Below the pieces are notes generated by a model. The model worked only from the letters and a program-made list of their open reading frames with translations. It ran no database searches and was not told the DNA's origin. The position numbers were made by a program, and so were the translations under genes. This document shows positions 37,968 through 50,025 of a stretch of DNA of 64,000 bases, one piece after another (the stretch's first letter is position 1; the number at the start of each line of letters is the position of its first letter). The stretch comes from Rosellinia necatrix (lineage: Eukaryota; Ascomycota; Sordariomycetes; Xylariales; Xylariaceae), in contig JAGYVD010000004.1 of NCBI GenBank assembly GCA_021209875.1, positions 682,001 through 746,000 on the forward strand, written 5' to 3'.

Positions 37968-38589
37968 TTAGAGTGGCTATCGAACGCCCCCCTGCCCCGA
38001 GGCTAGACTAGGCGTTGGTTTACGCACGTGGGTATATATGTTGAAGACACGGGTGCGCACACTGGCCTCTTTTGTGCATGGTGGCGTAATGCGTTCTTGG
38101 CATTTAAGTGGCATTGGCATTGGCATTGGGGTGTGTAGCATATCTGAGGTGATAGGTTGCATGAGAGATTGGTAACTGGTTGGGTTTGAGAGCTTGCTAG
38201 AATTGTGACTTAAGGTAGATAGTTAGATAGCTAGATTATGCAAACTACCTCGCTCACTACGGTATCCGGTACATCGTCTTTATTCGGGATTCATAACTGA
38301 CTCATTTATTTCAGTTCTATAGCTCTAGGAAAGCGTCCGCGCCTATTCTACAGCCGCGTACAATTCAATCTCACAAGGATAATGGAACACGATGCTAGGC
38401 GTCATAGGATCTCTTCTTTTATCGTTATTGGGGTTTTGATCACCTGGGAACACGCATCTCTAATTGATATTGCTGAATGGTGGGTATGGCGAGGCACCAT
38501 CAACAGCATGGTGGCACAGGAGAGAGCTCAGTGGAACTCAGGTAACCCAAACCGCTAGCGCTCCGTCCTCGAGTTCGAGTTGTTTGCTA
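37968..38589. other. Intergenic region after Argonaute
   Basis: About 600 bp between the convergent Argonaute gene and HET remnant. No gene is visible; it should hold the Argonaute 3' end. Confidence 0.6.
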
Positions 38590-39981
38590 CCATTCGTCAG
38601 AGGTCGGTCTGAATCGTAGATGTATGTGGTTATATCCAAGATATGGGACCGGGGTTGATGGCATTGAGGCTGATCTTGGTAGCTCGTCGCGCGTAGGTCG
38701 ATCTGACATTCTGGGATCCAAGTGCGATGCGTGCGGGACTTTCGATGCCATGTGAGCCTTCGCTGGGGTGGTGGGATTAGGACACCGTTCTTTTATATCC
38801 AAGCTCCAGACCAGTATAGTCTCCTCCAACTCAGATCCGTCGTCTGGCCACTGGGATAAATGAATGAAGTCAGCCATCATCGCATCTAGTGAGCGCAGGG
38901 ATGCCACGAGGATTCCTTACCGCCTCCCCATTCATGATGCCATCTACATATAACGGCGCCGCAAACCTGTAATTGCCGTGTCCGTCCAGCTGTAGGGCAA
39001 CGGGGAAGTTGCAGCCGGCCAGAAGTGCGACGGCATCCCCTTCTCGGCAAAGTTGAAAGGCTCTAGTAAGGTGGCCGGAATCCAGGACCATAAAGGCGTA
39101 GTTTGCCCACCGCGTCATCGCATCGAAGATGTCGACCCCGACCCCGACCCCCGGTACGTAGCGTTTAGTGGCCCAAGCCCACAGTTCCGAGATGAGTGAG
39201 GCCCGGCATCCCCCAGCCCCGATCCCAGTGGGCCCCGGGCCACCTGTCACAGCATCACCAAAGCCGACTATACCCCCTCGTCGTCCGGGGATCCGCGTCG
39301 GCGTCGCGGAACGGCCCGGAGGACCGCACCCTCCCGAGCACGGGGTCGACGAGCTCCGCCCTGATCACCGCCGGGTCGTAGACCCGGCCACAGTCGGGGC
39401 ACACCGGCAGGTCGAACCACTCGCTCCGCCCCACGCCGACGTGTGCATTGCCCCCGTGCTCCCTCACCAGCAGGACGCGCCTTCACCGCGTCGACGCTGC
39501 TGCGGCCGGCCGCCCGCGCGCCGCCGGGCGAAGACGGTCATGCGCCGCGCCCACAGCCGGGGAGCGGCGATGAAGGATTCGAACGGCAGGAGGCGGATCT
39601 TCGGGAGGGTTTAGATGTGGGTCGGCCGTCTCGTCGTGGAAGGTCAAGGTCGGCTGCGAGGAGAGCAGAGTATTTGGTTTGTATGTTGTTGTAAGCCACG
39701 ACAAGGTTTTCTGGGGTTGGTAAAATCTGCTCTTGTATTGTCCACTTTGCGGTGCGAGTCGGTTCAATCCGGTTGTTATGGCACAGAATCGGGACAGTTC
39801 CACGCCGCTCGCCCCATACATATGACAGGGCTTCATATGACGATCGCGGAGTAAGATTATCTAAGTCGACCTCCTGAAGAGTACACTCCACGGGTGCTTC
39901 TAGTGAAATGGCCGGTTTCATAATCAAAACCGGAATCGGATTCGGCAAATTGGGTGGTTTGTGTTCGTACGCAGATGCCAT
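38590..39981 (-). pseudogene. Degraded HET-domain gene
   Basis: The first 90 codons from ATG 39981 encode the start of a HET domain (SYEALSYVWGERR, ILCHNNRI, PENLVVAYNNI). The middle blocks that should follow, with the WIDAICINQ and WTLQE motifs, are absent. Downstream pieces of the usual C-terminal region appear in different frames: LPKIRLLPFESFIAAPRLW at about 39600-39540, a VCPDCGRVYDP stretch at about 39400, and GDAVALLAGCNFPVALQ ... YVDGIMNGE at about 39050-38930, followed by a possible small final exon to 38590. Missing core plus several frame changes indicate a deleted, decaying gene rather than a spliced one. It is a second, HET-6-like lineage, unlike the HET gene at 13.4-14.7 kb. Confidence 0.75.
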
Positions 39982-41078
39982 GCTGGGTTTAAAGCCTAAC
40001 TAACATGAACATGGATGTACAACTGTGCTAACATGCAGCCCTTATATGTATGCCGTCGTTATGATTTAATCCGCCATTCTGTTAGCTTGCAATGCTCAAC
40101 CAAACAACTTCTATGCAGCTCAGCCACCACCTACACAGCCCATACCTCTAGTTCTTGTTATAAGATATTAGGAATAACTAACTACCTACTTTAGTTTTGC
40201 ACCCCACACCTACCCCATCACGGTCCGTACCGTACCAACGATCTACAGCGGGGTAGCTAACAACGCTAGCGGATCCTTCTGGAGCATAGCCGTGGCGCTA
40301 GGTGCCTATATAAATCACACTAGGTACATAACATACCCTGACCCACCTCGTATAGACGTTAAAATACTACGACATAGCTAGGTCAGTATTACCTAGCGGT
40401 CATAAGAATGGTCCTTCGAAGCCATGGTGAAGTTTCAACTGGTATAAACGAAGTTGAAAGCTGCTGTTCAATTCATTATACAAACCATGAAGGCCTGTTG
40501 CATTAAGACAAACTCAGTGTTGCGAAATGCTGTTTTGGGAACCAACCAAATACTGCTTTCTGGATGTTGTTGGGGGGTAATAGGACTTGTTAGAGTCCAG
40601 GGAAAAATATTTAGAGATTTAGAGCTGTTATTGTCTTCCTTGACATTATCCGTTGTAATTAGTGAGAACCAAGGTCACTGCAGGGTCGATGATCAGTCAG
40701 CCCTCGTTGCAATTGGCAGCATCCTGAAAGGCAAGTCCAACTTGATACAATAGTATTAACTGAGAACATCAAATGCCTTCTATACCCAACCTTGGACGGA
40801 CCCAAATTATTTCCCACTCGAACCCTTAGTCTCTACCCAGCGCTCACTTCACCGTACATGAATCCATGATAATAGGCGTCGCCAACAAGCCCTACCATAT
40901 ACTCCCGGCCGTCTCGCAGGCCGCGAAAAACATCCGGGGAAATGAGCACCGAGAAGAAGCATCACTTTATCTGTCAGTGGTTTTGGCATCAGAGTGAGTA
41001 AAAGCTATGTAGCAGTTAGGATGCAAATAGGTAAGGGCCCAATAGATCGATAGGTGTGGGTGGAGTGCGGCGGAGTGG
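39982..41078. other. Intergenic region, no supported gene
   Basis: About 1.1 kb. One plus-strand frame of 99 codons at 40454-40753 begins at TTG and shows no family features, so I do not call it. Confidence 0.6.
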
Positions 41079-43043
41079 TCAATCTGGTCTGTATGAACCT
41101 CGAGGACCCTCGCGCAACTCGTCGCCTAGGTCACCCCTGGGTATGAACTGAAGGAGCGGGCCACGGTGGTCTGCCACGGAAAGGTCGTAGAGCTGGTATT
41201 CGCCCTTCAGGTGCCTCCCGTCCGTACTCCCCGGTACCCCCTCCCCGAGTCTACCTGCCTCGCCGGGAGCCCTGTGGAAATCAAAGTACCAAAGAGTCTT
41301 TGCGATGACCAGACTTATCTCATGGTAAGCCATCGCCTTACCTAGGCAACCGGTTTCTCCGAGCGCAAAGGGTGCAAATGCCGCCCGCATCATTGTCCTC
41401 CGTTCCTTTCCATATGGATCCTCGGGCTTATCTTCGTCCGGCTCAAGCCACCTTTCGGGATCGAAGAAGTGCGGGCGAGGAAAATACTCTTCGTTGTGCA
41501 TTATGCAATAAGGGTTGACGCCTACCATGGTGCCCCTAGGGATGGTCTGCCCGTCCACAATGAACAGATCCTTGAAAGAGTCGTAGGGCTCGCGCCAAAA
41601 TGTGCCCAAGAAAGGCGGTGACATCCGCATGGACTCGTCTATAACGGCACGGAGGTATTTGCATTTGGACAAGAGTACCCCGACTTCGATATCCCCCCCG
41701 GATGAGAACGTCCGTCGAATCTCAGACGCAAGTCGAAGGTAGACGCTTGGGTACTGAGAGAGATAGAAGAACACGGCGCTGATGGCGGCTGAGAGTGTGG
41801 TACCACCTGTAGGGTAGAGAATGCGTTAGAATCATATGGCAATTCGTGAAATCTTTTCGGTTCGCACGGCATTCGAATGGGCTACAAGTACAAGCAGAAT
41901 GTGCTCCCTAGGAATACGTATTGGAGGAGTCACGAGGTAGGAACAACTTGCCTGCGGGCAAGAAGAACGATGCCTCAGCCCAAAGTTGTGTTTGATCCAA
42001 AGGCGATTCACCAGATATTGGCTCGTCCACGGTAATGGAATAGAAGTCGTGTTTCGCATCCTTGGGGAGAGCTATGCGTCTCTGGATTATGGTTCTGATT
42101 GATCTTATGAAAGAAATACCGCTCTTCTTATGCAGCAGACGGAGAAGCGGCCAGGCGGCTGAGAGTCTGGGGAAAGCCACTGATGAGATACATTGGTCAG
42201 AGCCTTTCGAAGTAGTTTAAGAACATGTCGAACGGCAAACCATGCAAGGATCACTCACTAAAAAGGCTCACTACCCCATTAAAGGCAACCATAGAACGAG
42301 GGAAGATTCTGTTTTCCTCATCTACCTGTGTCTTTAGAGCTTGTCCAAATGCCAGCTGACCTGCGATGTCGGCTGTGAGATGCTCACATAGTGGCGACAT
42401 ATCAAGCGGCTGACCAGCGCTGTTCAAGACGAGGCGGAGAAAGGTGTCGACCTCATCGCCCATGGTGGGCTCGAATGCGCGCAAGGAGCGGTCGGATAGA
42501 ACCAAGCCGTACAACCTACGTTTCTGGCGATGCTGGTCCCGGTCGAGCGTGCCGAAAATGTTGATTTGTGGGTTAAACTGTGTCTTGCTGTATATATGGG
42601 CTTTGTTCACATTTGGATTCAGATAAATATCTATACGAACGGGCATGACCGACTTAGCACTTCTTGATGATAGCAACGACGAGAAATTGCTGCTTACCAC
42701 GTAATGCATTTACGGTGTTGAACACGAGTCGATCGGGGCCCTGCCTTACGATGGGTCCTAGGGTAGCTAAGTTAGAATATCGCTACTATCATTGAACTTG
42801 TCAGGGCAAACCAGCCGTATTTGATGTGATTGCTATACGTAGCGAGATGTAATCGCCTGTTGGCAGCATGGTAGCCCGCATAAGCGTCTGTGAACTTGGC
42901 GGTGAAAGGACCAGGGTAGCTCCTGAGCGGGTGAAGCAAAAGTTTAGATCCAAGGACAAACAAGATCTACATCGAACGAAAGGTCAATGATGATTATCAC
43001 CTTGTTAAGATTAACCTACAGCAGAGGCCATAACCGCTGCCAT
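41079..43043 (-). CDS. Cytochrome P450 monooxygenase
   Basis: Membrane-bound haem oxygenase, probably tailoring the product of the nearby PKS. Exons: 43043-43020 (MAAVMASA), 42966 to about 42785, about 42753-42698, 42630-42259, 42179-41952 and 41806-41079. Recognisable parts are the hydrophobic start with HPLRSYPGPF, the DRLVFNTVNALRDIY block, the I helix AGGTT (the acidic residue is absent, as in several fungal P450s), ExxR in VIDESMR, PERWL, and the haem loop FALGETGCLGK with the ligand Cys. One intron (41807-41951) uses a GC donor. I could not reconcile phase at the second intron (donor GTTTGC near 42785, acceptor CTAG near 42754); a one-base change would be needed, so this gene may carry a lesion. 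The haem loop resembles the CYP65-like fungal groups; family placement is tentative. Confidence 0.92.
41807..41951 (-). other. GC-AG intron in the P450 gene
   Basis: The donor reads CAG|GCAAGT, the classic GC-type donor context, and the acceptor CTACAG. The joined exons give the I-helix AGGTT in frame. At 145 bp it is also the longest intron in this gene. Confidence 0.85.
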
Positions 43044-44247
43044 GAGATAAGGCAGCGACCCGGAGGGGGTATCGGAATGGCCCATATTGAATTGTGCGGG
43101 GGGTGGAGGGCAAGATAGTAGGTCACGGACCAGAGCTGAACATTCGAAACGGGGAGGGTGCTATTCAGTTGATATTGGTGAGCTTGGAATGGTGGGAACA
43201 GTAGGCAGGTAATGAGAGGATGATAGATAGTGAGCAGAGCCGTACGTCGGGCGCCGAGCAGGTAACCAGGAAGACTAGGATGTGGAGGGAAGGGCAAAAT
43301 CGGGCTTTGCATTGCCTACGCGAGATGATGGAGATATGTATGGTATGTGCCTACATAGCCACCGGTCGGCATGTACGGAGGCATACCATTTCGTAACGGT
43401 CGTAATCGGTCTAATTGATTGCCCGCCGCGTGGGAGCAAAACATTAATAGCTGTTAAGCATATTGGGCGGCTGTGATATGGGTATGCTTAGCCCTACCCC
43501 GGCGAGGGGAAGTAAACAAGTAGATAATAGGCAGGGAGCGGGGGAACAAAACCCAACGTGTGGTAGCAAATGTATGGCTGCAGCACATAAGCGGCGGTAC
43601 GAGCACCCTCCATTATGCATCGTCTGTTCGTTCACCGATAATGGATACCGTAACATGAGCAAAAGCGAGCCTGCAGAATGGCAGGATGACACGACAATCA
43701 TTCTAGTGCTACAGTACCATTCGCATAATTCCCCAACTTTGCCTCATGTCCAATCAGCCGCCACCCATGCTTGTCATCAGAAGCCCTGCATTGTAGTAAG
43801 GATGTCAAGTTTCTCCCAGCCGCCCGAAGTCGTTTGTGCTCACGGGAATGCTTCCGTGGTAGCAATCTTGATGCCTATTACTCATAGTAAAAAGACTTCG
43901 CCTAGCCTTCTGCTTCTCGCGTGCCATCTACCTATCCATGGTTTGGGTAACGTGGCTTGTAGGCCACACTGCTGCAAAGCTTCATGTTAAGTAGATACGG
44001 ACATTGACGTCGCTTTTCTGATGCTGCACAAACAACAGGTAGGGAACAGAGTGATCAAAAAGGGGGCAGGATTTGATGAATCTACTTGAAACGGTATAGA
44101 AAACTTTCAAAATTGAACATGTGAGCTTGTTGGTTATACAGTAGGAATTGTAATACAGAACTACAAACATTCGATCCCGTACCAGGCGTCTCCCGAAACC
44201 GAACTAAGATACCCATAATTAATCAGTTCCGTCGTCCATTGAAGCGT
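43044..44247. other. Intergenic region; one unexplained plus-strand frame
   Basis: A 170-codon open frame runs from ATG 43478 to 43990 on the plus strand, opposite to both neighbours. It has many Cys, His and Ser but no recognisable domain, signal peptide or transmembrane segment. Chance is the likelier explanation. Nothing else gene-like is visible. Confidence 0.4.
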
Positions 44248-45725
44248 TCATCCCATCCATGGGTGTTGGCGTTCCTTTAGCCCCTCTGTTGTATCGCCTG
44301 ATGCGGCGTCCTTTCGTTGCTTCACCTCTGTTGTCCTGACAATCTGAGCTTGCAGCGGTTCTGAACGCTCAGTTGATGACGCGGTTGAATCATGGGATAT
44401 CCTCTCTTGGGAGTCTCCGGGCTGCATATGCGTCGGCGCTTGTTCAGTTACGCTAGTAGTAGTACGTAAAAGATCGTCCATCTTTTGGTGCACGTTTGAA
44501 CTGGGTATTTCACCAATTGTTGGTGGCCATGGGTGATTTGTTTTCGCACTGGGAGGCGTTTTGATGGCTCGTTGCGAGGACAGCCTAGTCCAAGAGCGTA
44601 TGTATTCCCAAGTGTTGAAGAGCAGGCCACGCTGAGCAAATGCTTTTGGGATTGCAGGAAGGCAAAAGACTACCAGAACGCAGGTGACTTCAGGAATCGC
44701 CCACAACAGCAAAGGGGAAATCGTATACGTGGCGTCTCCGTGGTACTCGATATCAAATGTAGCCGCGACACGACCAGCTGCACAAACGGTCGCTAATATC
44801 CCGAAGGAAAAGATGATGGAAATGCCAACCTTCCGGGTTTGAGCCATCTGTAAACGCCAAATAATATTTTGCGGCAGGAGTAGGATGAGTAGGTCTACGA
44901 TGACGTTGAAGAAGGCCGTGAAGAGACCTAGGGCCTTGCGATCAATGCATTTCCCAGTCACCCACGGATACCAGAGTGTTTCGTGCGGGATACAAGTAAT
45001 AGCAGAGCTGATAATGCTTGCCGTATAAAGCAAGATATTAGACGCAATCAATACGTAGCATGCCCAGAAGAAACCATGATGAGCACCAAAGGGCGAAAAT
45101 ATCTTCACCCATTCAATCAAAATGGCTGTCTTGGCGAAAAGCAGAAAGGCTGAGTAGGCTATGGTAAGGTAGAATGTGAGGATCTGGTAAAGAATGAGGT
45201 TAATATTCTCGTAGCGGGAATGTTGGGAACGGGGGTTGCGGACCTTCGCTATCGGAATGGCGTGTCTGAAGCTCACATTCCACTGATGCACAAAAAATCC
45301 ACTCAAAATCAGGAAGTCCACGTAAACGTAGATGAGGACGGCATAAGCGACCTGCTGTTGTGAATCACCATTGCACATATAATTGCCACAATTGAATATC
45401 TTGAACTTACAAGTGCTAACAACCCAACATCTATCAATCAAGAACTCATTGGTTAATATAAACCCGGAACAGATCGTCAGGGAATTGACGTACAATCTTG
45501 CAACTGTATCTTCTTGGTGATACAAACTCGGGAATAGACCCGTCCAAGAACAGCCACAGTGGCAACGACCAAGCAGACGACAAGGACTGCGATAGCTTGG
45601 CCATTGCTGTTGGGGGGGTTTTTCACATTGGGAATTACGCCTGGGGGAGGGGCAAGAGCAGGTCCATCAAGAATCTGTTCTTGAACGGAAGGTGGAAGGT
45701 TGGGGAAGTCAGAGATGTCGACCAT
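44248..45725 (-). CDS. PTH11/rhodopsin-type integral membrane protein
   Basis: Seven-helix protein of the fungal rhodopsin-like (PTH11-related) family, thought to act in surface or chemical sensing at the plasma membrane. Exon 1 starts at ATG 45725 and holds an N-terminal tail plus the first helix (AIAVLVVCLVVATVAVLGRVYSR). The main exon, read to the stop at 44248, holds the other helices, the FFVHQWNVSF loop, two extracellular-side cysteines (AITCIPHETLWYP and GKCIDR), DLLILLLPQNIIWRLQM, and a long Ser/Thr-rich cytoplasmic tail. Donor candidates GTTGCAAG and GTACGT lie near 45500, but I could not fix the acceptor with confidence, so the exon junction (about 45380-45510) is open. It sits between the P450 and the divergent MFS gene and may belong to the metabolite cluster or simply neighbour it. 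Confidence 0.85.
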
Positions 45726-46541
45726 GACTACTAGGTTGCACAGAGCCTCAATATCTGAGAGGAGTTGGTAGTGAGGTGAGGATGAAGCAAGGTAATGATC
45801 AGGTTACTTAATGAAGGGGTCCAGTTTTATAAATGCTGATATGACATCTCTTGGCTAGCTACTGGGGTATAAAATACTTCTCAATGAATGCCGAGGATCT
45901 GATGCCACTTGGATCTCATCTAGACCGTGTGTCCTGTCTCGTGTCGTAACTAGAGAAAGGGGTTGTAAGCAGGAGCAGGTATGGTAACAGTGAGACGCAA
46001 GTAACCCAAGCCAGCAAAGAAACCGTGGATGATTCCATCCATCCCACCCTGCGAGTATTACACACCAACCAGATGTAATGCATGTATGTGGATATGTACC
46101 TTAGGTAAAGCCTGTGGCACAACTGCTCCTTAGCCGGCTTATTTCGTGACTCCTGCTATATATAACACATTAGGTGCCCTGTGCAATATTCTTATTCGCC
46201 CATTGGGTTACAGACATCCGTTGGAGTTGCAATTTATGTCCCCAACCATAAACGCCACCTTAGATGATATATGATATGCATGTGTGCGGCGCTGGTTCCG
46301 CGCAGCCGTTTAACCATTATGGAAGGGTCTATGCACATGTTAAGTAATTGAATGTATCCGACAAATGCATGACTAGCTAGGTACTCGTCTGGAAGCGAAG
46401 TATCACTTTGTTTCCAACAATACCGTACTTTCTTAATCGCCCCCTCCATTAAAAGTCGACATCACTTCATCCAATTCACTATTTAAAATATCTCACTACG
46501 CATTTATGGACCGAAATACCAAAAGAATCGAATGATCTAGA
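45726..46541. other. Divergent promoter region
   Basis: About 0.8 kb between the PTH11-like gene (-) and the MFS gene (+), which are transcribed away from each other. No coding sequence is visible; it presumably holds both promoters. Confidence 0.6.
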
Positions 46542-48466
46542 ATGTCGTTCGAGGATAAATGTCTCGAGGTCCAGCAGGGCGAAGAGACTCTTCCCATACC
46601 CGCAGGTGATGAACAACAAGAACTAAAGATTGTATATCTTCATGGGATACGTTTTCTCATTCTCAGCGCCTTGTCAGTACTGTGTTGAATTCGCTTCTCC
46701 ACACCAAACATTCGTCATCATTTATTTATTGCGAGTGTGATTTCTCAAGACTGACCGAGCAACTGGAGTGAAGAATCGGGGTTATGATATTCATTGTGAG
46801 TATCGAGGGCTACATTACAGTGACTTCACTCGTGTCGATTACCCGAGACTTGGGCGGGTTCCAGGAAGTGAGCTGGATTGTATCAAGCTATCAGCTAGGG
46901 TTTGTGGGTCAGTGCCCGTCTCCCCTTTCTCACGCATGGCTCAACATGAGAACTGAATGAGTGACAACGTTATTCAAACAGGTCTGATCGTCATCTCTGC
47001 CAAGATGAGTGACATATTCGGTCGCAAACTAATCACCCTTGGCCTGCTCTTATTATTCACGGTCTTTTCGGGCGGTTGCGCTGCTGCTCAGACCACGACA
47101 CAACTGTATGTAGACATGGACTGGCTGCACTGTTTGAGACAATGTTGCTGACTCGTTGCTTCACATTAGGATTGTTCTCCGAGCATTTCAAGGACTAGGT
47201 GGCGGTGGTTGTTACACCTTAGCCTCAATTCTCATTGTCGATGCAGTCCCCCCCGAGAAGTATGGAAAATATGTAACTCTAGCAGCTATTCCTATTGCCG
47301 TGGGGACTGTTCTCGGACCCATAGTTGGTGGTGCTATCAATCAAAACACAAGCTGGCGATGGATATTCTTATTCAAGTAAGTGACTATGTTGCCTGTCTC
47401 TATCACTGCTGGCTGAAGTGTCTCTCCTTTAAGTGTACCTGTTGGCGCTGCCGCCTTCGTCCTTGGGCTGCTTGGGATCCCAAATGGTTTCCCGTATGAG
47501 ACAAAACAGCGCGCCTACATGTCTGTTCATGATATATTTGGCATGCTTCAGCACAAGATCGACGCTCTGGGGTGCGTCTTACTACTGGGTGCGGTTGTAT
47601 CGTTCACAGCGTGCTTTCAAGAGGCAGGCTCCCGTTTTCCATGGAAATCTGCCTACGTTATCACACTGATAGTGGTATCGGTGGCCCTTTCAATTGCTCT
47701 CCTGTGTTGGGAGCGACACGTTACCTTGCAAGATGGACCACGGCACCCCGTATTGCCCTGGAGGTTTTTTACCAACCGTGTCATGGTCAGTCTCATCTTG
47801 GTGATGGCCCTGGTAGGCGGGCCAATGATCGTCACCGTTTTCCAATTAGCCCAACGATTTCAGCTATTAAATGGCCTTTCCAGCCTGGACGCCGGTATTC
47901 GTATCCTCCCATATGGTGTTGTGTTTCCCATAGGATCTATGGCGGGCACCCAAGCATCCAGCTCCCTGAAAATCCCATCAATCTGGTTGATTATTCTAGG
48001 GTCGATTTTTCAAATCATTGGACTCGCGCTTCTCAGTCTCCTCGGCTCATCCGTTGAAATCCACGCCCGCATCTATGGCTACCAAGTGCTCGTCGGTTTC
48101 GGCTGTGGACTCACATTTGTTATGGCATACATCACCGTGCCTTTCGTTGTTACGGAATTTGATAAAGCTGTAGGAATGGCCGCTGCCAATCAATTTCGAA
48201 CATTGGGCAGTGCTATCGGGCTTTCCATTGCCACATCTGTCTTCAATGGTTACACGCTTCCTCGTTTGGCCAGCTTAGGCATCCAAGACCCTGCGTCTCA
48301 ACTTGTGCCCGGAGGCTCAGAGGCTGGTTTCGCACTCCAAGCGGACGCCAGAGACATTTTATCAGTCGCATATAGTCGACAAATGCTAGTCCTGTGTGGC
48401 TTCGCAGCTTTACAGATACCAGTGGCGTTATGCATGTGGAAACGCAGGCAGATTGTTGCGGCATAG
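46542..48466 (+). CDS. MFS multidrug/metabolite exporter
   Basis: Major facilitator of the 14-helix drug:H+ antiporter type. Five exons, 46542-46672, 46774-46907, 46982-47105, 47170-47376 and 47434-48466, join in frame to give 542 residues, with all four introns GT..AG. Visible motifs: DLGGFQEVSWIVSSYQLG after helix 1, the MFS motif A version KMSDIFGRKLI, RAFQGLGGGGCYTL, motif C-like AIPIAVGTVLGPIVGG, and SWRWIFLFNVPVG. The C-terminal half has the usual helix pairs and NQFRTLGSAIGLSIATSVFN. It is divergently placed from the PTH11-like gene and just upstream of the PKS on the same strand, which suits a role in exporting the cluster product. No lesion is seen. Confidence 0.95.
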
Positions 48467-50025
48467 TTTAAACTTTTCCCCTTGCAATATCGCCCCCTTT
48501 CACCTATATTATGGCATAGGGTATAGAGTTCTTCTAGCTACACCTCGCTATTTGGAGGCTATCTTTCATTTATCGGGAAATCGCAGACATTAGCCTTGGC
48601 CTCCCTATAAGGTGCCACAGTAATTACTAAAATTACAATCTGTAGCCATACGTGTTGTCTAGTACGCAATTATGATAAGCAAACTAACAAAAGCCCAGAT
48701 AACGTAGTGTAATAAAGCACCTTAAACGCAGGTATATTTTCTTCCTGGGCACTTTCTCGTTTTAACACGTCAACCCGTATTATCGCTTTCGAACAACACT
48801 TTTTCCGCGGCGCTGCGAATCATTCGTTCCCCAAAAATATTGGGGCACTATTAGACTCTCTCGGTCGACTGTGAATCACTCAAGTAGCATCAACGCCATA
48901 CGCGCTAGTCGGTCTCCAGCTACAGCCGCTCGTAGTAGCAATTGTCATTTCCAATGCATCCATACTTGCTGTATGACGCTCGCCGACATTAAATACTACC
49001 CACCAGAAAAGAAGTGAGACGGGCGGTGAGGCTTGGCCTGCTCTCAAGTCTCATATGGTGAACTCTATGATTTTCTATCAAGGTAAGAACCGGTAGTCGC
49101 AACGGCAAAACGAACTTCAGTATGCTCTCTACTCCTGTTTAAAGCAAGTATTGTCGTTGAGAATTGTGTCTCCCAGTTGCAACCCATACGCCCTCGTAAC
49201 ATCACATATGGCTTGACGGCTTCCGAATGGGTGAGTTGGGTTCTTTTGCTACCTACTTTAGTATGTTGTGTTACTATCAAACTGTTCCCTGTGTAATCGA
49301 TTGGCACTCGGGCCCCGTAGCTAATCAGGATAGGGGTCACGTTTTGGAGAGTGGTGTGATAGGAGCGAACCCCTGGCTTGTATTATGCCTGTATGCTCCG
49401 GAAATAGTAGCGCTGTCGCAGGCTATTGTCAGGCTGAAGTATCATCTAGCCAACACTAAATTGTGATGCTACCTTCGACATTCCATCCGTATAGCGACAA
49501 GAATCCTTCCGAGGCATGCTGTTATCTCCTCACCTGAGCTCTCCCTAGTACATAGTTCCTGGTACAACTTTTGTGGTTGCCAGCAGCACAAACGGTCGCG
49601 GGTAATATTGAGCCGGCTCTGCCCCCAACGTCCCGTCGGTGGGATTTTGGTGCAACCGTATCTATGCATTCGGAATCCGGTTCCGCTCCGTTGCAGGGCT
49701 AATTTCTATTGGTTTCATGAACTATCATGGAGACATTTACGCTCAACACTGCACGTGGGTGGCTGAGATCCTTCTATTAATTATAGAGTAGTGATGACAC
49801 TACATCGAGGTAATAATATGCAAAAATCCATTTCAAGTAATTCCAAGAGGTTATGTTCAGAGGAGGCTTGTGACTTCATATAAGGACGACGCTTGAATTA
49901 TCAGACCATGTTCTGGGTTCAAGGGTAACTGGGTTACCTTCTATTATCTAACATAGCTTTCTTTAATTAAAAAAAAAGACGCCATATTTCAAAACTATCA
50001 TCTTGGTAACCTGAAAGTAATCACA
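48467..50025. other. Intergenic region upstream of the PKS
   Basis: About 1.6 kb with no recognisable gene. A poly-A run and A/T-rich leader precede the PKS start. The HR-PKS promoter should be here; I could not name a cluster-regulator binding site. Confidence 0.6.

Noticed and set aside
43478..43990. 170-codon plus-strand frame between P450 and PTH11-like genes
   Set aside because: No domain, signal peptide, splice pattern or sensible composition; likely chance.
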